Source: Paenibacillus sabinae T27 (lineage in GTDB: Bacteria > Bacillota > Bacilli > Paenibacillales > Paenibacillaceae). Taken from it: a stretch of 64,000 bases of DNA. This document shows positions 54,831-64,000 of the stretch, piece after piece. The position numbers and the translations under genes are program-made. The stretch lies in NCBI RefSeq assembly GCF_000612505.1, contig NZ_CP004078.1, positions 15,001 to 79,000 of the forward strand. The letters are read 5' to 3'. Positions within the stretch are counted from its first letter, which is position 1. Every line of letters begins with the position of its first letter. A model generated the notes under the pieces. The model saw only the letters and a list, made by a program, of their open reading frames with translations. It made no database searches and had not been told where the DNA came from.

Positions 54831-56525
54831 TTGGAGATCGTTGCGGGATGGAAGGAATGGGAGCAGTGGGCCGCCGAAGGCTGGAACACCCTGCCTCTGG
54901 TCATACGATCGCAGCATAACCCGGGCGGACTGCCCCGCTCTTGGAAAAAAGCATGGGAAATCGCGTCGCCTTATTCCGTCGTGCTGGAAAGCGGCAAGGG
55001 AGGCCGCTATACGTACCTCGGCTTGCGCCCTTCATCCGTGTTGACCGGCAAAGGGGAGCGCGCCGAGGTGCTGCGGATCACCAGCGGGGATGACGCCGAA
55101 GCCGGCGGCCCGGCTGAAGAAGAAACCGGGGAGCTTGAAGGTGCGCCGCTTGAGGTGCTGCGCCGGTGGATGGCTCCGTATGCCGCTCCCCGTCCAGACA
55201 ATTCCGCCCTTCCGCCGTTTACGGGGGGCTGCGTTGGCTTTTTATCCTATGACGTGGTCCGCTCGCTGGAACGTCTGCCTGCCGTTTCGGCGGATGACCC
55301 GGGATTTGCGGACTATCTCTGGATGCGGCTGGATGAGATATGGATATACGACCATCTGGAGGAGCAGCTGTACTGCGCGGTCCACACGTTACTTCCTGCC
55401 AAAGACCGGCGTGACATTCAAGTCTCGGGGAACGGGCTAAATGCTGCAGAGGATGCTTCTCCCGTACACCCTTCCTCGGGTGCCTATTCTGCCGGGGAGC
55501 TCAGGGCGCTCTATGAAGAGTCGCTGGGGAAAGCGGAGGGAATGCTAAAGCAGTGGCGGGATATATGGGAAGCGGCAGAGGAAGAAAAGGCCGGTGCGGA
55601 CAACCCGCCTGTTCCGGATATTCCGGCGTCGGCCGAATCCGGCGAGTGGCCGGGGATGACCTCGGCCTTCACCCGGGAGAAGTTCCAGCAGGCTGTGCTG
55701 GATATCCAGGAATACATCCGCCAGGGCGATGTATTTCAGGTGAACCTGTCGCTTCGCCAGGAAGCGAAGCTGAACTCCTCGCCGGAGGAGGTGTACGAGT
55801 GGCTGCGCAGGCTCAACCCGTCCCCGTACATGGGGCTGCTGCGCTCGCCCGGCTTCGCGCTGTCCAGCGCTTCGCCTGAGCTGCTCGTCAAGCTGCACGG
55901 GGACGAGGTGAGCGCGCGGCCGATCGCCGGCACCCGGCGCAGGGGCCTGACTCCCGCGGAGGACGCCGCCATGGAGGCGGAGCTGCGCGGGAGCGTCAAA
56001 GAGACGGCCGAGCATATTATGCTCGTCGATCTGGAACGCAACGATATCGGCCGCGTCTCGGCGTATGGTACGGTTCACGTACCTGAGCTGATGACCGTGG
56101 AGCGATACTCGCATGTCATGCATCTGGTCTCCCAGGTCAACGGGCGGATCGCCGAGGGGAAGGATGCTTACGATACCATTGCGGCGATGTTTCCGGGCGG
56201 AACGATTACCGGTGCGCCGAAGGTAAGGACGATGGAAATCATCGAGGAGCTGGAGCCGGTCCGGCGCGGCCCGTATACGGGTTCAATCGGCTGGATTGAC
56301 TACGGCGGCAATATGGAATTAAATATTATTATACGAACGCTTGTCGTAAAGGACGGAACAGGTTATATTCAGACGGGCGCGGGCATTGTGATCGACTCCG
56401 ATCCGTACCGCGAATACCGGGAATGCCATAATAAAGCCAAGGCCATCGTCAAAGCGGTCCTGTGCAGCGAGGCTGTATGGGATAAGCGGAGGGGCGGCGG
56501 CGCGGAGGGAGCGACAGAAGCATGA
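54831..56525 (+). CDS. pabB: Aminodeoxychorismate synthase component I
   Basis: PabB converts chorismate with ammonia from PabA to 4-amino-4-deoxychorismate for folate. The protein has 564 residues. The chorismate-binding domain occupies the C-terminal half: [40 protein letters not shown] and [21 protein letters not shown] 54831 is the likely start because TAGGAGG ends directly against ATG 54825 but 6 nt before the TTG. It is the first gene of a tightly packed operon with four-base overlaps. Confidence 0.94.
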   Translation: MEIVAGWKEWEQWAAEGWNTLPLVIRSQHNPGGLPRSWKKAWEIASPYSVVLESGKGGRYTYLGLRPSSVLTGKGERAEVLRITSGDDAEAGGPAEEETGELEGAPLEVLRRWMAPYAAPRPDNSALPPFTGGCVGFLSYDVVRSLERLPAVSADDPGFADYLWMRLDEIWIYDHLEEQLYCAVHTLLPAKDRRDIQVSGNGLNAAEDASPVHPSSGAYSAGELRALYEESLGKAEGMLKQWRDIWEAAEEEKAGADNPPVPDIPASAESGEWPGMTSAFTREKFQQAVLDIQEYIRQGDVFQVNLSLRQEAKLNSSPEEVYEWLRRLNPSPYMGLLRSPGFALSSASPELLVKLHGDEVSARPIAGTRRRGLTPAEDAAMEAELRGSVKETAEHIMLVDLERNDIGRVSAYGTVHVPELMTVERYSHVMHLVSQVNGRIAEGKDAYDTIAAMFPGGTITGAPKVRTMEIIEELEPVRRGPYTGSIGWIDYGGNMELNIIIRTLVVKDGTGYIQTGAGIVIDSDPYREYRECHNKAKAIVKAVLCSEAVWDKRRGGGAEGATEA

Positions 56526-57103
56526 TACTGGTTATCGACAACTATGATTCTTTTACGTATAATCTCGTGCAGTATTTGGGAGAGCTGGGCGAGAAGGTCG
56601 AGGTGCGTCGCAATGATGAAATCACAATCGAAGAGATTGAAAAAATGGGGCCGGACCATATTCTGATCTCTCCGGGACCGTGTACACCGAATGAAGCGGG
56701 CATCAGTCTTGAGCTGATCGACCATTTTAAAGGAGTTATCCCGATCTTCGGCGTCTGCCTCGGCCATCAGGCGATTGGACAGGCATTTGGCGGCAATGTC
56801 ATTCGCGCGGAGCGTCTCATGCATGGCAAAACCTCGCCCATCCATCACAAAGGGGGCTCGGTCTTCGAGGGATTGGAATCGCCGTTTACCGCGACCCGGT
56901 ATCATTCCCTGCTTGTGGAGCGCGAGAGCCTGCCGGACTGTCTGGAAATTACCGCTGAAACGGCGGAAGGCGAGATTATGGGGCTTCGCCACAAGGAGTA
57001 TCCGATTGAGGGCGTGCAGTTCCATCCGGAGTCGATCATTACCGATCACGGCCATACGATGCTCCGCAATTTCCTGAAACGAAAAGCCGGCAAGACGGTA
57101 TGA
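56522..57103 (+). CDS. pabA: Aminodeoxychorismate/anthranilate synthase glutamine amidotransferase
   Basis: This encodes a 193-residue class I glutamine amidotransferase supplying ammonia to PabB. The catalytic Cys lies in [15 protein letters not shown], and the His/Glu pair in GVQFHPESI. In Bacillus this subunit also serves anthranilate synthase (TrpG role), and that may hold here. It overlaps pabB and pabC by four bases each. Confidence 0.94.
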   Translation: MILVIDNYDSFTYNLVQYLGELGEKVEVRRNDEITIEEIEKMGPDHILISPGPCTPNEAGISLELIDHFKGVIPIFGVCLGHQAIGQAFGGNVIRAERLMHGKTSPIHHKGGSVFEGLESPFTATRYHSLLVERESLPDCLEITAETAEGEIMGLRHKEYPIEGVQFHPESIITDHGHTMLRNFLKRKAGKTV

Positions 57104-57981
57104 ATTATATAGGAGTCAATGGCGGCGTTGTCGACGCCGCAGATGCCGTGGTTTCCGTCAGGGATCACGGCTTTTTGTACGGCATCGGCCTGTTCGAGAC
57201 GTTCCGGACATACGGCGGAAAGCCTTTTTTGCTGGAGCGGCACCTGGAACGGATGGCGGAAGGATGCCGCCAGCTCGGCATTCCTTTTGAGCCGGACATT
57301 GACGGTCTTACGGAATGGACCCTGAAGCTCATGGAGCGGAACGGGCTGCAGGAAGCCTATATTCGCTATACGATAACAGCGGGCGAGGATGTGCTGGGTC
57401 TTCCGGCCGGAGACTATACGCACCCGAATCAGGTGCTGTTCGCCAAGGCCCTGCCGCCCCGTCCCGCCGAGCTGGATACGAACGGCAAAGAGCTGCAGCT
57501 GCTCAAGCTGCGCCGCAACACCCCTGAAGGCAAAGTGCGCTTCAAGTCGCTGCATTATATGAACAATATTTTGGCCAAAAGAGAGCTGACGCTCTACCCG
57601 TCCGCAGCCCGCGGCGCGGAAGGACTGATGTTAACCGCGCGCGGAGAAGTAGCGGAGGGCATCGTCAGCAATGTGTTTTTTGTGAAAGGGGGACGGTTGT
57701 TTACACCGGATGAGTCGGCGGGAATCCTCCCGGGAATTACCCGGGAAATGGTCATGGAGCTTGCCGAGAGCGAAGGTCTAAAGGTGGAGACCGGCCTGTA
57801 TCCGTGGGAAATGCTGAGTATGGCGGACGAAGTCTTTTTAACCAATTCCATTCAAGAGCTCGTACCGGTAACTACGCTGTGGAAAGAGAATGAACAAAGG
57901 GCGGTCGGAAGCGGGACCGCGGGTCCCGTCACTTCCCTGCTTCTCAAGAAATATCGACAGAAAGCGGGCATAGAGCAATGA
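57100..57981 (+). CDS. pabC: Aminodeoxychorismate lyase
   Basis: PabC releases pyruvate from 4-amino-4-deoxychorismate, giving p-aminobenzoate. It is a fold-type IV PLP protein of 293 residues. [20 protein letters not shown] is the N-terminal motif, [15 protein letters not shown] holds the PLP lysine, and [11 protein letters not shown] is the C-terminal signature. D-amino acid and branched-chain transaminases share the fold, but the operon context fixes the role. Start and stop overlap both neighbours by four bases. Confidence 0.93.
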   Translation: MNYIGVNGGVVDAADAVVSVRDHGFLYGIGLFETFRTYGGKPFLLERHLERMAEGCRQLGIPFEPDIDGLTEWTLKLMERNGLQEAYIRYTITAGEDVLGLPAGDYTHPNQVLFAKALPPRPAELDTNGKELQLLKLRRNTPEGKVRFKSLHYMNNILAKRELTLYPSAARGAEGLMLTARGEVAEGIVSNVFFVKGGRLFTPDESAGILPGITREMVMELAESEGLKVETGLYPWEMLSMADEVFLTNSIQELVPVTTLWKENEQRAVGSGTAGPVTSLLLKKYRQKAGIEQ

Positions 57982-58823
57982 AGCCTACACTGTATTCGCG
58001 AAAATATATTTGCGGTCCGACAGAGCTTGCTTTGGGAACGCGGACTTTGGTCATGGGCATCCTGAATGTTACACCGGATTCCTTTTCGGACGGCGGACTT
58101 TGGGACAAGCCCGAAACAGCGGTACGCCATGCGCTTCAGATGGCGGAGGAAGGAGCCGACATGATCGATATCGGCGGGGAGTCGACGCGTCCTGGACATG
58201 AGCCGGTGAGCGCCGACGAGGAACTGAGCCGTATCCTTCCCGTTATTGAAGCGATTCACCGCGCAGCACCGCAAATTCCGCTATCGGTCGACACGTACAA
58301 GGCGGAGGTGGCGAAGCAGGCGATTGACGCCGGAGCGCATATCATCAACGACATCTGGGGGGGCAAAGCCGATCCCCTCATGGTTCAGGTCGCTGCCGAA
58401 GCGGGTTGTCCGATCATTTTGATGCATAACCGCCACGACCGGAATTACACCGATTTACAGGCTAACATGATTGCAGACCTGCAAGAAAGCATTGATTTGG
58501 CTCTGCAGGCGGGAGTTAAGGCGAAGAACATCATCCTTGATCCCGGTATCGGCTTTGCCAAGGATTACGATGACAATTTACGGGCCATGGTGTCGCTTGA
58601 CGCTTTGACGAAGCTCGGCTATCCTGTGCTGCTTGCCACGTCACGCAAACGGTTTATCCGCACGGCGCTAGACCTGCCGGTTGACGATGTCGTCGAGGGT
58701 ACCGCGGCCACGGTGGCTTTTGGCATCGCTCAGGGTTGTCAGATTGTACGCGTTCACGATGTGCGGCTGATCAAACGGACCGTAACCATGTGCGACGCCA
58801 TGCTCTACTCCGGTAATAAATAA
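57978..58823 (+). CDS. folP: Dihydropteroate synthase
   Basis: FolP joins p-aminobenzoate to 6-hydroxymethyl-dihydropterin diphosphate; it is the sulphonamide target. The protein has 281 residues. GILNVTPDSFSDGG binds the substrate diphosphate, and DIGGESTRPGHEPV is loop 2. ILDPGIGFAKDYDDNL and LATSRKRFI complete the site. It overlaps pabC by four bases; folB follows 20 nt later with AGAAAGGCGG as RBS. Confidence 0.95.
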   Translation: MKPTLYSRKYICGPTELALGTRTLVMGILNVTPDSFSDGGLWDKPETAVRHALQMAEEGADMIDIGGESTRPGHEPVSADEELSRILPVIEAIHRAAPQIPLSVDTYKAEVAKQAIDAGAHIINDIWGGKADPLMVQVAAEAGCPIILMHNRHDRNYTDLQANMIADLQESIDLALQAGVKAKNIILDPGIGFAKDYDDNLRAMVSLDALTKLGYPVLLATSRKRFIRTALDLPVDDVVEGTAATVAFGIAQGCQIVRVHDVRLIKRTVTMCDAMLYSGNK

Positions 58824-58843
58824 AGAAAGGCGGCACCGCCAAC

Positions 58844-59206
58844 ATGGACAAAATGAAGCTTCACCGCATGGAATATTACGGATATCACGGCGTATTTGAA
58901 GAGGAGCGCAAGCTGGGCCAGCGCTATTACATTGATCTGGAGTTTGAGCTTGATTTAAGCGGAGCGGGACTTAGCGATGATCTGGAGCAGACGGTAAACT
59001 ACGCCGAAGCGCATGCTTTGGTTAAAAATATTGTCGAATTAGAATCCTTCAAGTTAATTGAAGCTTTGGGTGAACGTATTGCATCTGCGGTACTTGACAC
59101 TTATACTATTATCAACGCGGTAACGGTCAAGGTGACCAAGCCGCATCCGCCGTTCGACGTTCATTTCCAGGGAGTGACCGTGGAACTGTTCCGAACGAGA
59201 AAGTGA
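58844..59206 (+). CDS. folB: Dihydroneopterin aldolase
   Basis: This converts 7,8-dihydroneopterin to 6-hydroxymethyl-dihydropterin and glycolaldehyde. The protein has 120 residues, normal length. The family pattern MEYYGYHGVFEEERKLGQRY includes the active-site Glu near residue 22, and KVTKPHPP lies near the C-terminus. It lies between folP and folK in the standard B. subtilis folate order. Confidence 0.95.
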   Translation: MDKMKLHRMEYYGYHGVFEEERKLGQRYYIDLEFELDLSGAGLSDDLEQTVNYAEAHALVKNIVELESFKLIEALGERIASAVLDTYTIINAVTVKVTKPHPPFDVHFQGVTVELFRTRK

Positions 59207-59216
59207 GAATCGATTC

Positions 59217-59765
59217 ATGAGTAATCATTCCTCCTCTGAGCAGTCAGAGGCTTATATTGCTTTAGGGGCCAATTTGGGAGACCGCGAACAAAGTCTAAAA
59301 GAGGCGCTTACCCTCCTTAATGCCCATGAAGATATTGAGGTCCTGCGCTGCTCAGGCATATACGAGACCGAGCCTGTCGGTTATTTGGACCAGCCGAACT
59401 TTTTGAATATGGCGGCAGTTCTGCGCACGCCGCTGCTGCCGGAAGCGCTCCTTACCGTTATGCTGGGGATCGAGGATCAGTTGGGACGGGTAAGGGAGAT
59501 TCAGAACGGTCCGCGGACGGTGGATTTGGATTTGCTTTGGATGGATGGACAGACTATAGAGACGCCGCTTTTGACACTGCCGCACCCCCGTATGCTGGAA
59601 CGCGCATTCGTGCTTTTTCCGCTCCGCGATATTGTGCCGCAGGATGAACCGTCCGGGCTCATAGAGCGAGTAACGGACGCGCTCGGCAAGTTAGACGGAA
59701 GGGAAGGAATCAAGTTGTGGACAACAAGCGGGTGGGAAGGCGGATTCGGGCATTCCGCAAGCTAA
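59217..59765 (+). CDS. folK: 2-amino-4-hydroxy-6-hydroxymethyldihydropteridine pyrophosphokinase
   Basis: FolK transfers pyrophosphate from ATP to 6-hydroxymethyl-dihydropterin. The protein has 182 residues. YIALGANLGDREQSLKEAL is the N-terminal motif; YETEPVG and GPRTVDLDLLWMDG hold conserved residues of the active site, and LPHPRMLERAFVLFPL follows. Its 3' end overlaps the start of the helix-turn-helix gene yazB by 49 nt in another frame. Confidence 0.94.
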   Translation: MSNHSSSEQSEAYIALGANLGDREQSLKEALTLLNAHEDIEVLRCSGIYETEPVGYLDQPNFLNMAAVLRTPLLPEALLTVMLGIEDQLGRVREIQNGPRTVDLDLLWMDGQTIETPLLTLPHPRMLERAFVLFPLRDIVPQDEPSGLIERVTDALGKLDGREGIKLWTTSGWEGGFGHSAS

Positions 59766-59929
59766 AGGGCTATACTCAGCAGGAGCTGGCGGACCGCGCT
59801 GGCATTTCGCTCGCTGTGCTTGGAGCGGTAGAGCGGGGAAACCGACGTTTGGAAGATCAAATTTTAGATAAAATTGCGATAGTTTTGGAGGTCGGGGTCA
59901 AGGAATTGACCGACTCATCCTCAATATAG
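59717..59929 (+). CDS. yazB: XRE-family helix-turn-helix protein YazB
   Basis: This encodes 70 residues, almost entirely one HTH_3 (Cro/C1-type) domain: RRIRAFRKLKGYTQQELADR (helix 2) and ISLAVLGAVERGNRRLED (recognition helix). B. subtilis yazB lies at the same point between folK and dusB; its target is unknown. The start is GTG 59717 after GAAGGGAAGGAA, within folK. It may autoregulate the folate operon, but that is only inference. Confidence 0.88.
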   Translation: MDNKRVGRRIRAFRKLKGYTQQELADRAGISLAVLGAVERGNRRLEDQILDKIAIVLEVGVKELTDSSSI

Positions 59930-59945
59930 AAGGAAGTGAAACAGC

Positions 59946-60968
59946 ATGCTTAAAATCGGCAACATTGAAATGAAAAACCAGGTCGTGCTCGCGCCCATGG
60001 CGGGCGTCTGCAATCCGGCTTTCCGGCTGATCGCCAAAGAGTTCGGAACCGGTCTGGTCTGCGCGGAAATGGTCAGCGACAAGGCGATCGTGCACGGCAA
60101 TAAGCGGACACGTGAAATGCTATTTGTCGACGAACGGGAGAAGCCGCTGAGCCTGCAGATTTTTGGCGGAGACCGCGAGTCGCTTGTCGAAGCCGCCAAG
60201 GTAGTCGACAAAGAAACGAACGCCGATATTATCGATATCAACATGGGCTGCCCCGTGCCGAAGGTGACCAAGTGCGATGCCGGTGCCCGCTGGCTCCTTG
60301 AGCCGAGTAAGATTTATGAGATGGTCTCGGCAGTCGTCGACGCCGTCGATAAGCCGGTAACCGTCAAAATGCGGATCGGCTGGGACAGCGAACATATCTA
60401 CGTCGTGGAGAACGCCCAGGCTGTTGAACGGGCGGGAGGCCAGGCGATCAGCGTGCATGGACGGACGCGCGAGCAGCTTTATACCGGACACGCGGACTGG
60501 AGCTACATCCGTCAGGCCAAGGAGGCCGTATCCATTCCGGTCATCGGCAACGGTGATGTGCAGACGCCGCAGGATGCCAAAGCGATGCTGGATCAGACCG
60601 GCTGCGACGGCGTAATGATCGGACGGGGCGCGCTCGGCAACCCGTGGATGCTGTACCGCACTGTCCAGTATCTCAGCACCGGAGAGCTGCTGCCCGATCC
60701 ATCTCCGAAAGAGAAGATCGACGTCGCCATTTTGCATATGGACCGGCTGGTTGCGCTGAAGGGCGAAGCGGTGGCTGTACGCGAAATGCGCAAGCATCTG
60801 GCCTGGTATTTGAAAGGTCTGAAAGGCGCGGCCCGCGTGAAGGACGTTATTATGGAAGAAACGAAACGCGACGAAATGGTGCGGATTTTAAATGATTTTG
60901 TCGACAGGGTTTCGGAGGAAGAAACGGGCAGTACAGAGGAAGTTAAAGCTTCCGTTTCTACAGTATAA
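59946..60968 (+). CDS. dusB: tRNA-dihydrouridine synthase DusB
   Basis: This encodes 340 residues, a flavin-dependent enzyme reducing uridines in t[23 protein letters not shown] begins the TIM barrel. [20 protein letters not shown] contains the catalytic cysteine (in NMGCPVPK), and [16 protein letters not shown] and [15 protein letters not shown] follow. AGAAGGAAGTG precedes the ATG. It is the last gene of the pab-fol string, as in B. subtilis (yacF). Confidence 0.94.
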   Translation: MLKIGNIEMKNQVVLAPMAGVCNPAFRLIAKEFGTGLVCAEMVSDKAIVHGNKRTREMLFVDEREKPLSLQIFGGDRESLVEAAKVVDKETNADIIDINMGCPVPKVTKCDAGARWLLEPSKIYEMVSAVVDAVDKPVTVKMRIGWDSEHIYVVENAQAVERAGGQAISVHGRTREQLYTGHADWSYIRQAKEAVSIPVIGNGDVQTPQDAKAMLDQTGCDGVMIGRGALGNPWMLYRTVQYLSTGELLPDPSPKEKIDVAILHMDRLVALKGEAVAVREMRKHLAWYLKGLKGAARVKDVIMEETKRDEMVRILNDFVDRVSEEETGSTEEVKASVSTV

Positions 60969-61019
60969 TACCCGCTGTCGTGCGGAATTAGGAGGCGCCG
61001 GGCGATACGAAGGCTGTCA

Positions 61020-61048
61020 TTGACATTTTGTAACGGTTCCCATATAAT
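61020..61048 (+). promoter_or_regulatory. Consensus sigma-A promoter of greA
   Basis: TTGACA (61020-61025) and TATAAT (61043-61048) are perfect hexamers with a 17-nt spacer. The leader to the greA ATG is about 110 nt. No gene lies between dusB and greA. Confidence 0.85.
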
Positions 61049-61167
61049 TTCACAGTATAAATTCGCCGTTTCAAATAATGCAAGGCAGCGGAGGGTTCTT
61101 ATCCCTTCGGATTCGCATATAGTTATGGTGTTTTCAATAAACGTATACGACAGGAGAATCGGTTAAG

Positions 61168-61647
61168 ATGAGCGATAAAGAAGTCATTCTTACCCCGGAC
61201 GGACTCAAGCGTCTGGAAGAGGAATTGGAGAACCTCAAATCCGTTAAGCGCCGCGAAGTAGCCGAGCGGATTAAAGTAGCTATCGGATATGGGGATATAA
61301 GCGAGAACTCGGAGTATGAAGACGCCAAGAACGAACAGGCTTTTATCGAAGGCCGTATCATTACCTTGGAGAAAATGCTCCGCAACGCGCGCATCATCAA
61401 CAGCGATGAAATCGACACCGAGACCGTCAGCGTCGGCGTAACGGTAACCGTAGAAGACATGGAGTTCGGGGATGTCATGGAATACACGATCGTCGGTACT
61501 GCCGAATCCGATCCGCTTAATAACAAGATTTCCAACGAAAGTCCGGTCGGCAAAGCGATTATCGGGAAGAAAAAAGGCGCTATCGTCGATGTCAACGTGC
61601 CTGCAGGCGTTATTCAATATAAAATCATTGATATTAAGATGAAATAA
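61168..61647 (+). CDS. greA: Transcription elongation factor GreA
   Basis: GreA rescues backtracked RNA polymerase by stimulating transcript cleavage. The protein has 159 residues. The N-terminal coiled coil has the tip motif [20 protein letters not shown] with the acidic residues needed for cleavage. The C-terminal FKBP-like domain ends with [32 protein letters not shown] precedes the ATG. In B. subtilis greA is elsewhere; here it lies between dusB and lysS with its own strong promoter. Confidence 0.95.
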   Translation: MSDKEVILTPDGLKRLEEELENLKSVKRREVAERIKVAIGYGDISENSEYEDAKNEQAFIEGRIITLEKMLRNARIINSDEIDTETVSVGVTVTVEDMEFGDVMEYTIVGTAESDPLNNKISNESPVGKAIIGKKKGAIVDVNVPAGVIQYKIIDIKMK

Positions 61648-61732
61648 ATTTCGGATCTGGTGTCCGGCCACATTCGACTGCTACCGGTGATGGTGGATGA
61701 TGCCGGATACGCAGACGGAAAACCGTTTGGAT

Positions 61733-61756
61733 AAGCTTCCTTAGGGAAGCTTTTTT
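61733..61756 (+). terminator. Rho-independent terminator between greA and lysS
   Basis: AAGCTTCC / GGAAGCTT stem with a TTAG loop and a T run. Confidence 0.83.
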
Positions 61757-61803
61757 CAGGATATAAGAAGGATTAAGGTTCAAATCTGTTTTTGAAGGGA
61801 TGA

Positions 61804-63330
<1,527 letters not shown>

Positions 63331-63363
63331 AGAACGAATTCTATTTATAATATAGAAGAATTA

Positions 63364-63416
63364 AAACCCAGGGAATCGGCGGAGTGTCCGGATTTCCTGG
63401 GTTTCTTAATTTTTTT
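63364..63416 (+). terminator. Rho-independent terminator after lysS
   Basis: AAACCCAGGgAATC pairs with GATTtCCTGGGTTT around a loop of about 14 nt, followed by a T-rich tail. It separates lysS from the rRNA promoters. Confidence 0.85.
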
Positions 63417-63427
63417 CTATAAATCTA

Positions 63428-63456
63428 TTGCAATCGGGAATTGGATATGGTATATT
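63428..63456 (+). promoter_or_regulatory. rRNA operon promoter P1
   Basis: TTGCAA (63428-63433) and TATATT (63451-63456) with a 17-nt spacer, about 215 nt before 16S rRNA. Confidence 0.65.
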
Positions 63457-63512
63457 CTAATTCCGGCCAAGAAATACGGGCTCTGCTTCAAAAAAAGAAT
63501 TAAAAAAAGAGC

Positions 63513-63541
63513 TTGCATTAAACGGTCGGATATGATATATT
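63513..63541 (+). promoter_or_regulatory. rRNA operon promoter P2
   Basis: TTGCAT (63513-63518) and TATATT (63536-63541) with a 17-nt spacer, about 130 nt before 16S rRNA. Two tandem promoters with near-identical elements are typical of Firmicute rrn operons. Confidence 0.75.
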
Positions 63542-63586
63542 ATAAAAGTTGCTGCTGATGAGAAGTTGAGCGGCGGCAAAGAAGTT

Positions 63587-63601
63587 TGATCTTTGAAAAC
63601 T
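63587..63601 (+). promoter_or_regulatory. boxA-like antitermination element
   Basis: TGATCTTTGAAAACT closely resembles the boxA element (TGTTCTTTGAAAACT) found in rRNA leaders, where Nus factors assemble. It lies between P2 and 16S. Confidence 0.7.
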
Positions 63602-63670
63602 GAACAACGAGTGAGTATTAAATGAGAAGAAATTCTCGTCAGTTTGTTTGATTGAGCTATCGGCTCTACC

Positions 63671-64000
63671 TTTTTGGAGAGTTTGATCCTGGCTCAGGAC
63701 GAACGCTGGCGGCGTGCCTAATACATGCAAGTCGAGCGGAGTTATGATGGAGCTTGCTCCTGATTAACTTAGCGGCGGACGGGTGAGTAACACGTAGGCA
63801 ACCTGCCCCTTGGACTGGGATAACTACCGGAAACGGTAGCTAATACCGGATAAGACCTTCTGGTGCATACCGGAAGGCGGAAAGGCGGAGTAATCTGTCA
63901 CCAGGGGATGGGCCTGCGGCGCATTAGCTAGTTGGTGGGGTAACGGCTCACCAAGGCGACGATGCGTAGCCGACCTGAGAGGGTGAACGGCCACACTGGG
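63671..64000 (+). rRNA. 16S ribosomal RNA, 5' part
   Basis: GAGAGTTTGATCCTGGCTCAG, the universal 27F region, starts near 63677, preceded by the TTTTTG typical of the mature 5' end. The gene continues past the end of the window. The V1 region follows (TGCAAGTCGAGCGGAGTT), consistent with Paenibacillaceae. The mature 5' end is estimated. Confidence 0.97.

Overview
The window looks like the rrn-proximal part of a spore-forming Firmicute chromosome, most likely Paenibacillus or a close relative. GC content is moderate to high. Gene content and order follow the B. subtilis csfB-to-lysS region near the origin, and the sporulation genes csfB, yabG, sspF, spoVG, fin, spoVT, yabP, yabQ and spoIIE are all present. 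Genus assignment is inference; no tRNA, CRISPR array, prophage or intact insertion sequence was seen.

Layout. The window opens inside a 23S rRNA gene, followed by 5S rRNA and a terminator (1-1930). A short accessory zone (1.9-3.5 kb) holds a decayed VOC/glyoxalase gene, an unknown lipoprotein and an unknown membrane protein on the minus strand. The conserved block then runs csfB-yaaO-tmk-darA-yaaR-holB-ricT-yabA-trmN6-rsmI. Next come a repeat-rich 500-bp gap, abrB (minus strand), ywfO-like HD phosphohydrolase, tatD, a c-di-AMP riboswitch before yabE, rnmV, rsmA, yabG, veg, sspF, ispE, purR, spoVG, glmU and prs. A small unknown minus-strand gene precedes pth, fin, mfd, a prsA-like foldase and spoVT. 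These are followed by a frameshifted spoVB/yabM-type flippase, mazG, hup, rqcP, yabP, yabQ, divIC, yabR, spoIIE, yabS, yabT, tilS, hpt and ftsH. The last third is biosynthetic: nadA-nadB-nadC-coaX-hslO-PPIase, cysK, then pabB-pabA-pabC-folP-folB-folK-yazB-dusB, greA and lysS. The window ends at a new rRNA operon with two promoters, a boxA-like leader and the 5' end of 16S rRNA.

How the genes work together. DNA replication and repair (holB, yabA, tmk, mfd, rnmV), ribosome and tRNA maturation (rsmA, rsmI, tilS, dusB, rqcP, pth, lysS), cofactor synthesis (NAD, CoA, folate) and cell envelope functions (glmU, ispE, yabE, divIC) are interleaved with sporulation control. Promoter motifs fit this. 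Matches to forespore sigma-F/sigma-G promoters lie before csfB, fin, yabS, sspF and spoVT. Spo0A-box clusters lie at abrB/ywfO, spoVG and spoIIE, and consensus vegetative promoters precede veg, greA, abrB, cysK and the rRNA operon.

Differences from the B. subtilis order: metS, yazA, yabJ and ctc are missing from their usual slots. A ywfO-like gene, a prsA-like gene, hup, nadABC and a 66-codon unknown minus-strand gene are present instead. The main oddities are the single-base frameshift in the flippase gene, the Spo0A-box clusters in the abrB/ywfO intergenic region, the shared motif of three sigma-F-type promoters, and the cysK promoter hidden in the end of the preceding gene.
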